This document shows, piece by piece, positions 54,272 to 63,519 of a stretch of DNA of 64,000 nt (the stretch's first letter is position 1; the number at the start of each line of letters is the position of its first letter). The position numbers and the translations under genes were made by a program. This DNA is from Kaiparowitsia implicata GSE-PSE-MK54-09C (GTDB lineage Bacteria > Cyanobacteriota > Cyanobacteriia > Elainellales > Elainellaceae). Below the pieces are notes generated by a model. The model saw nothing but the letters and a program-made list of their open reading frames with translations, made no database searches and had not been told where the DNA came from. The DNA lies in assembly GCA_019359435.1 (NCBI GenBank), contig JAHHHI010000071.1, positions 50,867 through 114,866 on the forward strand, read 5' to 3'.

Positions 54272-56440
54272 TTACGCAAAATAGGTATCCACAGACAAAC
54301 GCCCTGCGGAGAGATGGTTGCTAGGCAGCGTCGCGCCCGTGATGCTGACCACCAAATCCCCAATTGGATTAAATGCCCCAAACTTATCATTGGCTGAGAT
54401 ATACGTTCCCTGACCCCACGCAAACATCACCGCCTCGAACTGGCGTAGCGGCTGCGCTCCGGCCACCACTTGATTTTTGTCGGCATAGGCGTTTCGGGTT
54501 GCTTCCACTAAGTTTTTGCCGTCTACTGCACCCGCATTGGACAGGGCGCGGGGGCGCTCTATGGTGTTGAGGTTGCGGTCAAAATCGAGCTGGATGCGAT
54601 CGCCCTGCAGCACATTCAAATCACGAATATGGTCTGGGTCGCGCACCAGCGAATCGGTAAACGCATCCCGTCGGCTCATGCCCGAATATACGAAGCGATC
54701 GGCCCCGGCACCGCCCACCAAAATATCGCCGCTGCGGCCACCAATCAGCACATCCCGTCCGGCAAACCCACGAATGATATCTTTGCCAGCGGTGCCTGTT
54801 AGGATATCTCGTCCACCGGTGCCATCGATGCGGTTCAGGCCCGACGAGGGTGGTGGAGATGTGGGCGGTGGAGTTGGGGGCGGCGTACTGGTGCCCAAAA
54901 ATTCAATAGCGCCGATGTCTGTTTGACTATCCCGCTGGTTACCCAACTTATCAACCGTGGGGGCCCCGTTGTTGACGCCATCATCAATCGCAGGACTGCC
55001 AGCCAGAAGCGGATGGAACAGCAAAAAGCTGCCGTTGCCACTCTGCAATGCGCCCAATTGTGGATTCGCAATGAGAATATTTTGTACAGCTAAGTTGTCG
55101 TTAAATCGGTTGGACTGATTGCTCAGGTAGCCAGGGAATTGTAGGTTTCCGCCGCCGTCATTGAGTTCTTTGTTGGTTTGCTGCTGAATCTGCCAGTCAT
55201 TGCCGCCATTGGCTGCGGAATTATTGAAGAAAATGGAGTTGCGCACGGTGACTGGGTCAGAATTGGCCGCAATGCCACCAGCGACCCAGCCTGCCTGATT
55301 GAGGGCAATGGTGGTGTTGGTAATAGTGGCTGCACCATACAGCGCCATGCCTCCGCCCACATTGCTAAAGCCTGTGCCCACCACCTGATTGCCCGAAAAG
55401 GTGGAATTGGTTAGCGTCATGGGGGCGTTCATCATCCACAAACCGCCGCCCTGCCCCGTTGCCCGATTGCCGGTAAAGGAGGTGTTGGTGAGAATCAGCC
55501 CGCGGTTGACCTGATTGCTGAGCACGGTTAGCGCCCCGCCATTGCCCCCATTGCCTCCGCTGAGGGCCTGTACCTGATTGTCTTGAAACAGGGTATTGCT
55601 CACCGTGACGCGGTCTTGAGATCCGGTAAAGAGATAGGCTGCGCCGCCCTCTGCCCGGCCCTGGTTGCCTTGAAAGATGCTGCCTGTGATTTCGATGAAG
55701 CCGGAGGGTTCGCTGGTGGAACTGGCTCGGTCGGTATACAGTGCCCCACCATACCCTCGCAGCGAGGGGTTAGCATTACCGCTGTCCAAGGTTCCTGCTA
55801 GCGTGCTGTTGTTGAGAAACTGGGTGTTGCGGATGGTGAGTTTGCCGTTGAGGCTATTGATAGCACCGCCGTTAATGCCCTGGTTGTTGATAAACTTGCT
55901 GCCTAGCACCGTCAACGGCCCTGGCCCCCAAAAGGCGATCGCCCCAGCACCACGCTCGTCATTTCCGGCGATCGCCTTGTTCCGACGAAACTCTGAACTT
56001 ACGACAGTTAGCGCCCCCTCAAAGGCGCTAAAAATGGCCCCGCCGCCCTGGTCGGCTACGTTATCGAAAAATTTGACATTGTCTACCGTCAGCTTTCCCT
56101 GGTGAGTGGTGCTAATGGCCCCACCCCGATCGCTTGTATAGCCATTGGCGAGCGTCAAATTTTTGACTATTAACCCGGTGGGGTTTACTGAAGTGGAATT
56201 GAGGAAGAAGATGCGGGATTGGTTGTTTCCGCTAATGGTGAGGTTAGAGGCGGCAGATCCATCAATGGTGAGGTTCTTGCCTACTGAAACAGAGAGTTGG
56301 CCGCTGGTCAGACGGATAGTCTGATTTGCCAGTGATGCCGCAAATTGAATGGTCGTGCCGCTGGTGGCGTTGGCGATCGCCGTCCGCAATGAGCCTGCAC
56401 CACTGTCGGCGGTCGTCGTTACCGTAATTGTGTTAGACAT
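54272..56440 (-). CDS. beta-helix protein with RTX calcium-binding repeats, type I secreted
   Basis: The 722-residue protein begins MSNTITVTTTADSGAGSLRT, the opening of choice-of-anchor/parallel beta-helix proteins, and continues with a long Asn/Gly-rich right-handed beta-helix (about 5-510) built of repeated LTNS(T/S)FSGN-like rungs. A proline linker (PPPTPPPTSPPPSSG, about 520-535) leads to RTX nonapeptide-like repeats (GGRDILTGTAGKDIIRGFAG, about 545-600) and a C-terminal domain. RTX proteins leave by type I secretion and bind calcium outside. There is no Sec signal peptide, in keeping with this route. No T1SS genes are in this window. The target or adhesive role is unknown. Confidence 0.88.
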   Translation of the reverse strand: MSNTITVTTTADSGAGSLRTAIANATSGTTIQFAASLANQTIRLTSGQLSVSVGKNLTIDGSAASNLTISGNNQSRIFFLNSTSVNPTGLIVKNLTLANGYTSDRGGAISTTHQGKLTVDNVKFFDNVADQGGGAIFSAFEGALTVVSSEFRRNKAIAGNDERGAGAIAFWGPGPLTVLGSKFINNQGINGGAINSLNGKLTIRNTQFLNNSTLAGTLDSGNANPSLRGYGGALYTDRASSTSEPSGFIEITGSIFQGNQGRAEGGAAYLFTGSQDRVTVSNTLFQDNQVQALSGGNGGNGGALTVLSNQVNRGLILTNTSFTGNRATGQGGGLWMMNAPMTLTNSTFSGNQVVGTGFSNVGGGMALYGAATITNTTIALNQAGWVAGGIAANSDPVTVRNSIFFNNSAANGGNDWQIQQQTNKELNDGGGNLQFPGYLSNQSNRFNDNLAVQNILIANPQLGALQSGNGSFLLFHPLLAGSPAIDDGVNNGAPTVDKLGNQRDSQTDIGAIEFLGTSTPPPTPPPTSPPPSSGLNRIDGTGGRDILTGTAGKDIIRGFAGRDVLIGGRSGDILVGGAGADRFVYSGMSRRDAFTDSLVRDPDHIRDLNVLQGDRIQLDFDRNLNTIERPRALSNAGAVDGKNLVEATRNAYADKNQVVAGAQPLRQFEAVMFAWGQGTYISANDKFGAFNPIGDLVVSITGATLPSNHLSAGRLSVDTYFA

Positions 56441-57432
56441 AACCCCTCAAAAAAAATCAGCAGTCGATCAGCATGGTGGTCAGAAGTAGTCAGCCGTAAT
56501 TAGAAATTGACCTGACATCGATGCAACCCGAGCTTTACTCAGTCCTGTTAGTACGACAGCCACATTGAGAAGGTCTGGAAGATTTTGCAAGATCAAGAGA
56601 GCCCGGAAGGCTTGAGAGCGCTGCTCTGCTTGCTCAAAGCCTCCTCTGGCGAAACAGCACCCATCAGCCCCCTGGGGCAACCCCTGCGAAACTCGCAGAT
56701 AGCAGCAACCGTGTCCCAATTGATAGAGATATTTAAACTCTGGGTAATGAGTGATCGCCCCTTTCTCGCCAGTCTGTATCTGGCCCCAGAGCCTGCAACG
56801 CTCATGCGAAAGAACGCACACAGCTAAACGCCAAGTGCTTATTCCTAAAGGAACGCACAGTCCATCACACGACTATTGGGTTTTGATCCCCGTTGGGGGC
56901 TTTAATGTGAACAGATACCACCCTCATGAGACGAGTGGTGATACGACTGCCCTATGGATGTGCCAGCGCAGAACGCGCCCGTTTGTGGCCGTGTTCTAAT
57001 GTCTCTCGCGGTTGTGACACAAATGAATAAACAATAGAAGCGGAGTGAAATGGCAGATTAACAAACCCTGTGCAAGCCAAAAGTGGCTTGTGACTCAAGT
57101 GATAGATACTTTTCAGGAACTTTCGATCAACACTCTGACAAGCTAATTTCTTAACTGCCAAGAGCTGACGCACTTGAGCATCGCTGTAGCTTTTTTAACC
57201 AATTAGACCCGCAATCGGTGTAGTGAGAATACGGAATTTTTTTGCAGTGAGGGGCGATCGCCCTCCCGTAAAAGCGCTCAGATGTTCTATCGAGCGGCTG
57301 CCTGTAAATATTGAGATTTGTACGACTTCCCCAAACTTTATGAGGAGAGCCGTCCCCTCTCCGGGTAAAATGCAGATAAATCTTTCAGATTACACACTAA
57401 ACTTCGCTAAGCTCGATTGAGGACACAGAAGA
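56441..57432. other. intergenic region of about 1 kb upstream of psb30
   Basis: Open frames here (for example 56480-56821, minus) have no recognisable domain and overlap each other on both strands, so I call no gene. The section near 57180-57240 is AT-rich and may hold the psb30 promoter; one HIP1-type site lies near 57253. The possible use of part of this stretch as a leader of the beta-helix gene is open. Confidence 0.45.
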
Positions 57433-57552
57433 ATGGATCTGATTACAAGTCTTAACTGGGAAGCCATTGTTCAACTTACGCTTGTTGGCATGATCATGCT
57501 TTCGGGTCCTATTGTTATTTTTCTGCTAGCAGCCCGTGGCGGTGATCTCTAG
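57433..57552 (+). CDS. psb30: photosystem II protein Psb30 (Ycf12)
   Basis: A 39-codon frame encodes MDLITSLNWEAIVQLTLVGM and ends in SGPIVIFLLAARGGDL. This is the Psb30 pattern: one transmembrane helix preceded by a short lumenal or stromal segment, with AQLT-like and AGP(L/I)VIFLLA motifs and a terminal RGG(N/D)L. Psb30 is a small subunit at the periphery of photosystem II near PsbJ and cytochrome b559 that stabilises the complex. A GAGGA sequence at 57418-57422 precedes the ATG by 10 nt. The gene is too short for most ORF callers. It has no operon partners. Confidence 0.93.
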   Translation: MDLITSLNWEAIVQLTLVGMIMLSGPIVIFLLAARGGDL

Positions 57553-58111
57553 AGCATTGGTGCTCAACGTTCGGTTTTAACGCGTTTGCCAGAGTCGCCA
57601 GTCCATCGCTTGACTTCATCCAGTCCACGCCTAAGCCCTGTCTTATCTACGCTGTAGATGATGCAGGGCCTTAGTTTGAGTTGTGTGGAGCGGGGGTACT
57701 GTTTCGCTGGGCGATCGCCCAAACGGCAAAAAAATTCAAAGGCGATACAGCGGTATTCGGTTCTGAGAGAAGAAGCTTAGAAGTGCTGCTGCGCTCTAAA
57801 CGCTTGATTGGGTTAGAGACTATCGACTCTAGGAATAATCTCTAGATTCACCAAAACATTACGCGTTTTAGTCGGATAGAGAGACTTTATTCTGTAATCA
57901 GATATTAGATGCCTTGCTGATCTGTGTTTGACAGCGGCACGGGCAATGTATGTTTTATAACGAGTGATGTAGGTTGCTTGTTGCAGCATACATCGAGATA
58001 GATTTTGCATCATTTGCATCAGTTTAAAGCGCTTTTAGAGAACTTTCGGGCAGTCGATTTTAGCCTGAAGTGATAGTATTGCGGTGATTCTTCCCCTAGC
58101 CAAGGACTATC
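57553..58111. other. intergenic region between psb30 and prs
   Basis: These 559 bp contain a HIP1-type site near 57710 and no gene or RNA that I recognise. It probably contains the psb30 terminator region and the prs promoter; no strong hairpin follows psb30. Confidence 0.4.
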
Positions 58112-59104
58112 GTGATCCGCTCTGCAACTTTAACCCTTCAGCCTCCGCTTCCACCCCTTGCTGAAAACAGCCGCCTTCGGTTGTTTTCAGGTTCTGCAAA
58201 CCCCGAGCTGTCGCAAGAAGTCGCCCGATATCTCGGGATGGATCTCGGTCCGATGGTTCGCAAGCGGTTTGCCGATGGCGAGCTTTATGTCCAAATCCAA
58301 GAGTCGATTCGGGGTTGCGATGTCTACCTCATGCAGCCGACGTGCCGTCCGGTGAATGATCACTTGATGGAGCTGTTGATCATGGTCGATGCGTGTCGTC
58401 GTGCGTCTGCTCGGCAGATTACAGCGGTGATTCCCTATTATGGCTATGCTCGTGCTGACCGCAAAACCGCCGGACGCGAATCGATTACGGCTAAGCTCGT
58501 TGCTAACTTGATTACTCAAGCTGGGGCCAGCCGAATTCTGGCGATGGATTTGCACTCAGCCCAGATTCAAGGCTACTTTGATATTCCCTTCGACCATGTC
58601 TATGGGTCGCCTGTGATTATCGACTACCTAGCCAGCAAGCAATTGTCAGACATTGTGGTCGTGTCGCCCGACGTCGGGGGTGTGGCGCGGGCGCGAGCTT
58701 TTGCCAAAAAGCTGGACGATGCTCCTCTGGCTATCATCGACAAGCGCCGTCATGCCCACAACGTGGCAGAAGTGATGAACGTAATTGGAGATGTGGCGGG
58801 TAAAACAGCGGTCATGGTGGATGACATGATTGATACTGCAGGGACTATTTGCGAAGGGGCGCGGCTGCTGCGTCAGCAGGGTGCTCGCCAAGTCTACGCC
58901 TGCGCAATTCATCCTGTCTTCTCACCTCCTGCCCTAGAGCGTTTGGCGACTGGCATTTTTGAGGAGGTGATTGTGACAAATACACTGCCAATTGATGCGG
59001 CTCACCACTTTCCACAGCTGACGGTTCTCTCCGTCGCTAACATCTTGGGTGAAACGATTTGGCGCATTCACGAAGATAGTTCTGTAAGCAGCATGTTTCG
59101 ATAG
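58112..59104 (+). CDS. prs: ribose-phosphate pyrophosphokinase
   Basis: Prs makes PRPP from ribose 5-phosphate and ATP, the precursor of purines, pyrimidines, histidine and tryptophan. The 330-residue protein has the ADGELYVQIQESIRGCDVYL segment, IPYYGYARADRKTAGRE (about 110-126) with the ATP-binding residues, the DLHSAQIQGYFDIPFDH ring of allosteric and catalytic residues, and the PRPP loop VMVDDMIDTAGTI (about 234-246). The start is a GTG at 58112; a leader of 16-20 residues precedes the conserved part. The dispersed repeat, copy A, follows downstream. Confidence 0.97.
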   Translation: MIRSATLTLQPPLPPLAENSRLRLFSGSANPELSQEVARYLGMDLGPMVRKRFADGELYVQIQESIRGCDVYLMQPTCRPVNDHLMELLIMVDACRRASARQITAVIPYYGYARADRKTAGRESITAKLVANLITQAGASRILAMDLHSAQIQGYFDIPFDHVYGSPVIIDYLASKQLSDIVVVSPDVGGVARARAFAKKLDDAPLAIIDKRRHAHNVAEVMNVIGDVAGKTAVMVDDMIDTAGTICEGARLLRQQGARQVYACAIHPVFSPPALERLATGIFEEVIVTNTLPIDAAHHFPQLTVLSVANILGETIWRIHEDSSVSSMFR

Positions 59105-59172
59105 GGCGATCGCCCCATTGATTTCTTTCAGGTTGCATACTCACGTCTTCAAAACGTCTTCAAATTAAATAA

Positions 59173-59294
59173 CCTGAGTTCGGGATAAGCTCAAACCCTC
59201 AATGTGTCGTGCGCGACGCGCACGACACATTGAGGGTTTTGGGGCACCGCGCGACGCGCGGTGCCCCAAAACCCCCTTAACCCGAACTGACGTT
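59173..59294. repeat. dispersed foldback repeat, copy A, with two internal hairpins
   Basis: Ends CCTGAGTTCGGGATAAGCTC and TTAACCCGAACTGACGTT are imperfect inverted repeats. Inside are two perfect hairpins: stem 1 (59193-59214 with 59218-59239, 22 bp, GAC loop) and stem 2 (59237-59252 with 59256-59271, 16 bp, GAC loop). They overlap by 3 bases at the junction, so they cannot both be fully paired at once. It lies between prs and the next hairpin. Confidence 0.85.
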
Positions 59295-59307
59295 AAATAC
59301 TTAAACG

Positions 59308-59348
59308 ATTGGGTTGCAGTGCGCTCTGTGAGTACACTGCAACCCAAT
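59308..59348. terminator. hairpin between convergent prs and moaE
   Basis: ATTGGGTTGCAGTG pairs exactly with CACTGCAACCCAAT (14 bp, 13-nt loop). It is placed as a terminator for the moaE gene (minus) and possibly for prs (plus). Confidence 0.6.
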
Positions 59349-59369
59349 TATTGATTAACGGGCAGACTA

Positions 59370-59861
59370 TCAGCACCCTTCTGGAGACTGTTCGCAAGCA
59401 CCAATGCTGACCCAAGTGCTTGACCCATCCGCCCAATGCTCCTTTTTCCAGATTGGGGCGTTGTGCTTTAGGGTGTCTATGGCGAACTGGCAGGCCTCAA
59501 ACGCTTCTCGGCGGTGTGGACAGCCAACTGCGACTAGCACGCTGATATCGCCAATGGACAAAGAACCCACCCGATGATGGATCACAACATGGGTCACGTC
59601 TGCCCATCTGTGGCGAATCTCCGCCGCAATTTGCTGAAAGACCCGGATTGCCATTGGTTCATAGGCTTGGTATTCCAAAAACCGAACGGCATTGCCATCT
59701 GTGTTGTTGCGCACCATGCCGCTCATGACCACAACGGCTCCGTTGGCTGGGTCATCGGCCAGCCAATACGCCTCGTCTAGAGAAAGGGGGGCAAAAGTGA
59801 GGGTGCAGTGATCTCCGGCATGGGTCGGCGCAGGAGCAGCGCGAGAAAATTTAGCAGTCAT
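59370..59861 (-). CDS. moaE: molybdopterin synthase catalytic subunit
   Basis: MoaE, with MoaD, converts precursor Z (cPMP) into molybdopterin. The ATG at 59861 gives 163 residues. Family motifs are NGAVVVMSGMVRNNTDG, LEYQAYEPMA, HHRVGSLSIGDISVLVAVGC, HRREAFEACQFAIDTLK and the active-site lysine pair in PIWKKEHW. An upstream ATG (59912) in the same frame would add an unsupported 17 residues. The other moa genes are not in the window. Confidence 0.96.
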   Translation of the reverse strand: MTAKFSRAAPAPTHAGDHCTLTFAPLSLDEAYWLADDPANGAVVVMSGMVRNNTDGNAVRFLEYQAYEPMAIRVFQQIAAEIRHRWADVTHVVIHHRVGSLSIGDISVLVAVGCPHRREAFEACQFAIDTLKHNAPIWKKEHWADGSSTWVSIGACEQSPEGC

Positions 59862-59942
59862 ACTCGGCGCGAATCTCCAGATAAGGGGGTGACGATGGTG
59901 TTGATACTGCATCCGTTCAAGCTAGAGAGGGGAATAACCCCG

Positions 59943-60311
59943 CTAAAACGTAGCATCTCCCAACAGGAAGCTGGGGCTTTCAAGAATGTGAAAATAGACG
60001 AGTGCTGCGACAGCCACGGTGTAGAGAGTCGAGGTGCCGATGCCCATGAGCACGTCTTGCGTGAGGTTCTTTTTCCGGTCTTTAAACAGAATGTCGCCTG
60101 CCCCAAACTGCATCATCAAAATGCCCAGCACGTTGGAGAGCCAGTAGCCGATGACCATTGCGGGCAAAAACCAACTGGGGTTTATGAGCTTAAACCCATA
60201 CCCAAAGGCATAGGCGATTGGGAAGTTAAAGAAGATATCATTCCACCACGAAAGGGGTGAAAGCATATACCCCAGCCCAACCAAGAAACCACCGCGCAAC
60301 GTTTTGAGCAT
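59943..60311 (-). CDS. small membrane protein, unknown function
   Basis: This 122-residue protein has three to four predicted transmembrane helices (around 7-25, 30-50, 55-75, 90-112) starting LRGGFLVGLGYMLSPLSWWN, a pattern I associate with a conserved cyanobacterial hypothetical. There is no catalytic signature. It is 81 bp upstream of moaE on the same strand. The function is unknown. Confidence 0.7.
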   Translation of the reverse strand: MLKTLRGGFLVGLGYMLSPLSWWNDIFFNFPIAYAFGYGFKLINPSWFLPAMVIGYWLSNVLGILMMQFGAGDILFKDRKKNLTQDVLMGIGTSTLYTVAVAALVYFHILESPSFLLGDATF

Positions 60312-60446
60312 TGTTTTTTGCAGCGTGTTAAGGCGTGATCCTATCTCTTAACGTATCGTAGTCTAGGAATCGTTTGCAATGGGTTGTGAATGCTTCACTA
60401 GGTAAGCTGCCCAATTATTCCGTTTACATTGCTAGGAGCAAGACCT

Positions 60447-61331
60447 ATGTCTATGTTTTCTGCTCTAGGGGCTGGGCCCGCAATCGATGGATTGATGGGA
60501 CTGGCTGAATTGGTTTGTCGAGAAGACTCAGTTACGCGAAGCTGGATTGGGCTAGCCCGCTATGTGCTGGATGGGTTTGACTGGGTTACATCGAGCGCAG
60601 CGGTGCAGCCCCTTGTGTGGTCGGTATTGGCGGCAACGCTGCTGGTGCGATCGCTCCGTCGTCGCCGCTGGTTTAGCGGTTCGGTAGTGCTGCTGACGCT
60701 GCTGTATTTGTTTATCAAATCCCCGATGTTTATAGCGGTGGGCGATCGCGCCTTGGTTCAGTTTTTGCCGCGTGACCCAGGACAGGCGGTGGATGCAATT
60801 GTGGTGCTGGGTCGTGGCGAGGGCTTCCGCCCCCAACGGGTGGATGAGGCCTTGCAGCTGTGGCAGGCTGAGCGATCGCCCCGTATTTTTGCGAGCGGTC
60901 GGGGTGATGGCGATGAAATCATTACTGCCTTAGCGGAACGCGGCGTTCCCGATACAGCGCTGGCCCAAGAATCGTGCTCACGGACAACTGAAGAAAACGC
61001 CGAATTTACGGCTGCGATTCTTCAACCGCAGGGTGTGGAAACGATTGTGCTGGTTACCGATCGGCCTCATATGTGGCGATCGCTCCTTACCTTTCAGAGC
61101 TATGGGTTTCGTGTGATTCCCCACTTTAGCCAACTGCCGAGTAGCTTTACCCAGCACAACGAACGCCTGCTGGTGGTGCGAGAATCTATGGGACTGCTGG
61201 GCTATGGGCTGCTGGGGCGCTACTTTCCGCGAGAGGCCGCGAGCAGCACGGCGATCGCCCCAGCGGATCAAAATTTACAGCAGGCTCCTCGGGATCACGC
61301 CTCAACTCTTGCCGCCGCCCATCAGGTATAG
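60447..61331 (+). CDS. YdcF/SanA-type (DUF218) membrane protein
   Basis: The ATG at 60447, with AGGAG at 60434-60438, gives 294 residues. Two or three hydrophobic N-terminal helices are followed by a DUF218 domain: [20 protein letters not shown] (about 118-137), [26 protein letters not shown] and [21 protein letters not shown]. Proteins of this group (ElyC, SanA, YdcF) act in or near the cell envelope and influence peptidoglycan or membrane integrity; their enzymatic activity is unsettled. Its 3' end overlaps the 3' end of pyrB by 30 bp in convergent orientation. Confidence 0.88.
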   Translation: MSMFSALGAGPAIDGLMGLAELVCREDSVTRSWIGLARYVLDGFDWVTSSAAVQPLVWSVLAATLLVRSLRRRRWFSGSVVLLTLLYLFIKSPMFIAVGDRALVQFLPRDPGQAVDAIVVLGRGEGFRPQRVDEALQLWQAERSPRIFASGRGDGDEIITALAERGVPDTALAQESCSRTTEENAEFTAAILQPQGVETIVLVTDRPHMWRSLLTFQSYGFRVIPHFSQLPSSFTQHNERLLVVRESMGLLGYGLLGRYFPREAASSTAIAPADQNLQQAPRDHASTLAAAHQV

Positions 61332-62348
61332 CAGTGCCATCCGCACGGCAACGCCGCTGGTGACCTGTTGTGAAATGAGGCTAAAGTTGGGATCATCCAT
61401 CAGCTCTGAGCTGATCTCGACACCGCGATTGACGGGGCCGGGGTGCAGCACCTTAACGTGGGGCTGGCAGTGGCGCAGGCGATCGTGCGTGATCCCAAAC
61501 TGCTGGTGATATTCTCGCAGGCTGGGCAGGAGATGGTTGGTCATGCGTTCTTTTTGCAGGCGCAGCGTCATCACCATGTCGGCATTCTCTAAGGCGGGAG
61601 GTAGAGACCAGTGAATGAACAGCGATCGGGGTATGGACTGGATTGGCTGGGGCGCAGCAAACACATGATCAGCTGGATGAGGGGGCAATGGCGGTGCCAC
61701 AAAGTCAGCAAATAGTTTGGGGAGCAAGGTCGGTGGGCCAGCCAGATGCACCTCTGCCCCACTAGCGGTGAGACTCCAAATGTTTGAGCGCGCAACGCGG
61801 GAGTGCAGAATATCGCCCACGATGGCAATTTTTTTACCGCTTAGCAGCGACAGTCGAGGCTGATCCGCATCCAGCAGGGTGCAAAGGGTAAATAGATCGA
61901 GCAGTGCCTGTGACGGGTGCTCATGCAGCCCATCCCCCGCGTTCAACACGCTAACGTTAGTGTGCAGCCGATCCATCTCTTGGGCGATCGCCTGGGGCAC
62001 GCCAGCCTCCCGATGACGAATCACCATCATGTCCGTGCCCATGGCCAGATAGGTCTTCGCCGTGTCGAGAATGGTTTCCCCTTTACTCAGGGATGAGGTG
62101 CCGGGTGCAAAGTTGAGGATATCGGCAGAGAGGCGCTTGGCTGCTAGTTCAAAACTACTGCGAGTGCGGGTGGAGGATTCAAAGAACATATTGGTTACCA
62201 CTTGCCCTTGCAAAGCGGGAACCTTTTTGGTGCGGCGCGACAACACCTCCCGAAAACTGGCGGCAGTGTGCAGCACCGTGTCATATTCCGCTGGGGTAAA
62301 GTCGGCTAGCGACAGCACATGACGACGATTCCAGCTTGCGGTAACCAT
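61302..62348 (-). CDS. pyrB: aspartate carbamoyltransferase catalytic chain
   Basis: PyrB joins carbamoyl phosphate and aspartate in the first committed pyrimidine step. The start at 62348 ([19 protein letters not shown]) gives 348 residues; an ATG 14 codons upstream is possible. Motifs: the carbamoyl-phosphate loop [15 protein letters not shown] (Ser in place of the frequent Pro), [24 protein letters not shown] and [12 protein letters not shown]. Most bacterial PyrB proteins are near 310 residues, so this one has an insertion around residues 200-225 ([20 protein letters not shown]), a feature I associate with cyanobacteria. The 3' end overlaps the YdcF-type gene. Confidence 0.96.
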   Translation of the reverse strand: MVTASWNRRHVLSLADFTPAEYDTVLHTAASFREVLSRRTKKVPALQGQVVTNMFFESSTRTRSSFELAAKRLSADILNFAPGTSSLSKGETILDTAKTYLAMGTDMMVIRHREAGVPQAIAQEMDRLHTNVSVLNAGDGLHEHPSQALLDLFTLCTLLDADQPRLSLLSGKKIAIVGDILHSRVARSNIWSLTASGAEVHLAGPPTLLPKLFADFVAPPLPPHPADHVFAAPQPIQSIPRSLFIHWSLPPALENADMVMTLRLQKERMTNHLLPSLREYHQQFGITHDRLRHCQPHVKVLHPGPVNRGVEISSELMDDPNFSLISQQVTSGVAVRMALLYLMGGGKS

Positions 62349-62542
62349 AAGTTGAGGCAGACGGTAAGGGTAAAGATGCGGGATTGCCATTGCCTTGGCT
62401 AGTGCGATGGCGATCGCACTAAACGTGCCATCTCATTAAACCAAACCGCACCACGCTTTCGGGACAAGATTCCCGATATCCTCTGCAACGGGCCAATGCG
62501 TGTATCGAACGAAGACACCCAACCAGACATCATGCTGAGACA

Positions 62543-62652
62543 CCTGAGTTCGGGATAAGCTCAAACCCTCAATGTGCCGTGGGCACATTGAGGGTTTTGG
62601 GGCACCGCGCGACGCGCGGTGCCCCAAAACCCCCTTAACCCGAACTGACGTT
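62543..62652. repeat. dispersed foldback repeat, copy B, with two internal hairpins
   Basis: The ends equal those of copy A (CCTGAGTTCGGGATAAGCTC; TTAACCCGAACTGACGTT). Stem 2 (62595-62610 with 62614-62629) is identical to copy A; stem 1 (62563-62578 with 62582-62597, 16 bp) has a different tip but remains perfectly paired. It lies between pyrB and the GerMN gene, in the region 62349-62916, which otherwise contains copy C and presumably the promoters of both genes. Confidence 0.85.
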
Positions 62653-62707
62653 GAGACAGAATCAACTCAGGAACAGAAGTGAGTCCTAATGAATCATTCA
62701 TTCATAT

Positions 62708-62789
62708 CCCGAGTTTGAGATAAGCTCAAACCCTTGATGTGCTGCGTCGTGCAGGGGCCTAAAACCCGGCTTACCCCGGATGTAGGTTT
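62708..62789. repeat. dispersed foldback repeat, copy C
   Basis: The left end CCCGAGTTTGAGATAAGCTC and the interior CAAACCCTTGATGTG match the family; the right end AAAACCCGGCTTACCCCGGA is diverged. GTTTGAG and CTCAAAC form a 7-bp stem with a 5-nt loop at the left end. Confidence 0.6.
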
Positions 62790-62916
62790 AATAAATTGGG
62801 ATTAGGGATACGATCGTGTCGTCATTCTAGGCGCAGTTGATGCGCTCCAGTAGCATTACACAACCATCACAGAGGCAAGGCGACCGATTAGGATTGGAGT
62901 ATTAAACGGATTATCT

Positions 62917-63519
62917 ATGCTGTGTTCTACTCGTTCAATGGATTTGCCCCGACTGCGGCGTGGCGTGATCAGCGTGGGGTTGCTGCTGCTGCTGGCGGGC
63001 TGCGGTGGCAGATCTACCCCTCCTCCTGAGTCTGTTGAATCGCCGTCTTCACCGCAGGGGTTGCTGCTGCCAGAGCTTTCTCCAACGTCAGAATCGGCTG
63101 TGGGGTTGCCATCAGAATCCCCAGCGGAGGGTGTGGCTGCTGATGGAACAACCGCGCCGACTGATGGGGAGATGTCGATGGTGACGGTGTATCAAGCCGA
63201 TGATCAGTGCGTCAACTTTGAACCGGAAGAGGTAGCGGTGGCGAGCGATCGCCCGATAGAAGGTGCAGTGGGTGAAATCTTGAAAGAGCAAGGCGCGGGC
63301 GACTTTGACTTATCGGGCTATCGCGTCAGCGTAGATGATGCAGGGGTTGCAACCGTAGATCTGCGGATGAGCCCTGGCTCTACCCGCAAGATGTCGTCGC
63401 TGTCGGCCTGCGAGCAATTTGCGCTGTTTGGCAGCTTGCGCGAAACCTTAACCAAAAACCCAGCGTGGAGCATTACAGATGTGAAGTTTACCGAACGTGG
63501 CGAAGACATTGTGCTGTAG
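62917..63519 (+). CDS. GerMN-domain lipoprotein
   Basis: The 200-residue protein has a lipoprotein signal peptide: basic N-terminus, GVISVGLLLLLAG and the lipobox LAGC (Cys near residue 29). A Pro/Ser/Glu-rich linker (30-85) leads to a GerMN domain (about 85-200) with VTVYQADDQCVNFEPEEVAV, RPIEGAVGEILKEQG, GVATVDLRMSPGSTR and a late ALFGSLRETLTKNPAW. GerMN domains occur in spore-germination proteins and in bacterial and cyanobacterial cell-envelope lipoproteins; cyanobacteria do not sporulate this way, so the role is probably envelope-related. The start could also be the ATG at 62938. Confidence 0.88.
   Translation: MLCSTRSMDLPRLRRGVISVGLLLLLAGCGGRSTPPPESVESPSSPQGLLLPELSPTSESAVGLPSESPAEGVAADGTTAPTDGEMSMVTVYQADDQCVNFEPEEVAVASDRPIEGAVGEILKEQGAGDFDLSGYRVSVDDAGVATVDLRMSPGSTRKMSSLSACEQFALFGSLRETLTKNPAWSITDVKFTERGEDIVL

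Noticed and set aside
56480..56821. 113-codon minus-strand frame in the spacer upstream of the beta-helix gene
   Set aside because: The opposite strand is open as well, the sequence shows no domain, and I see no ribosome-binding site; it is treated as non-coding.
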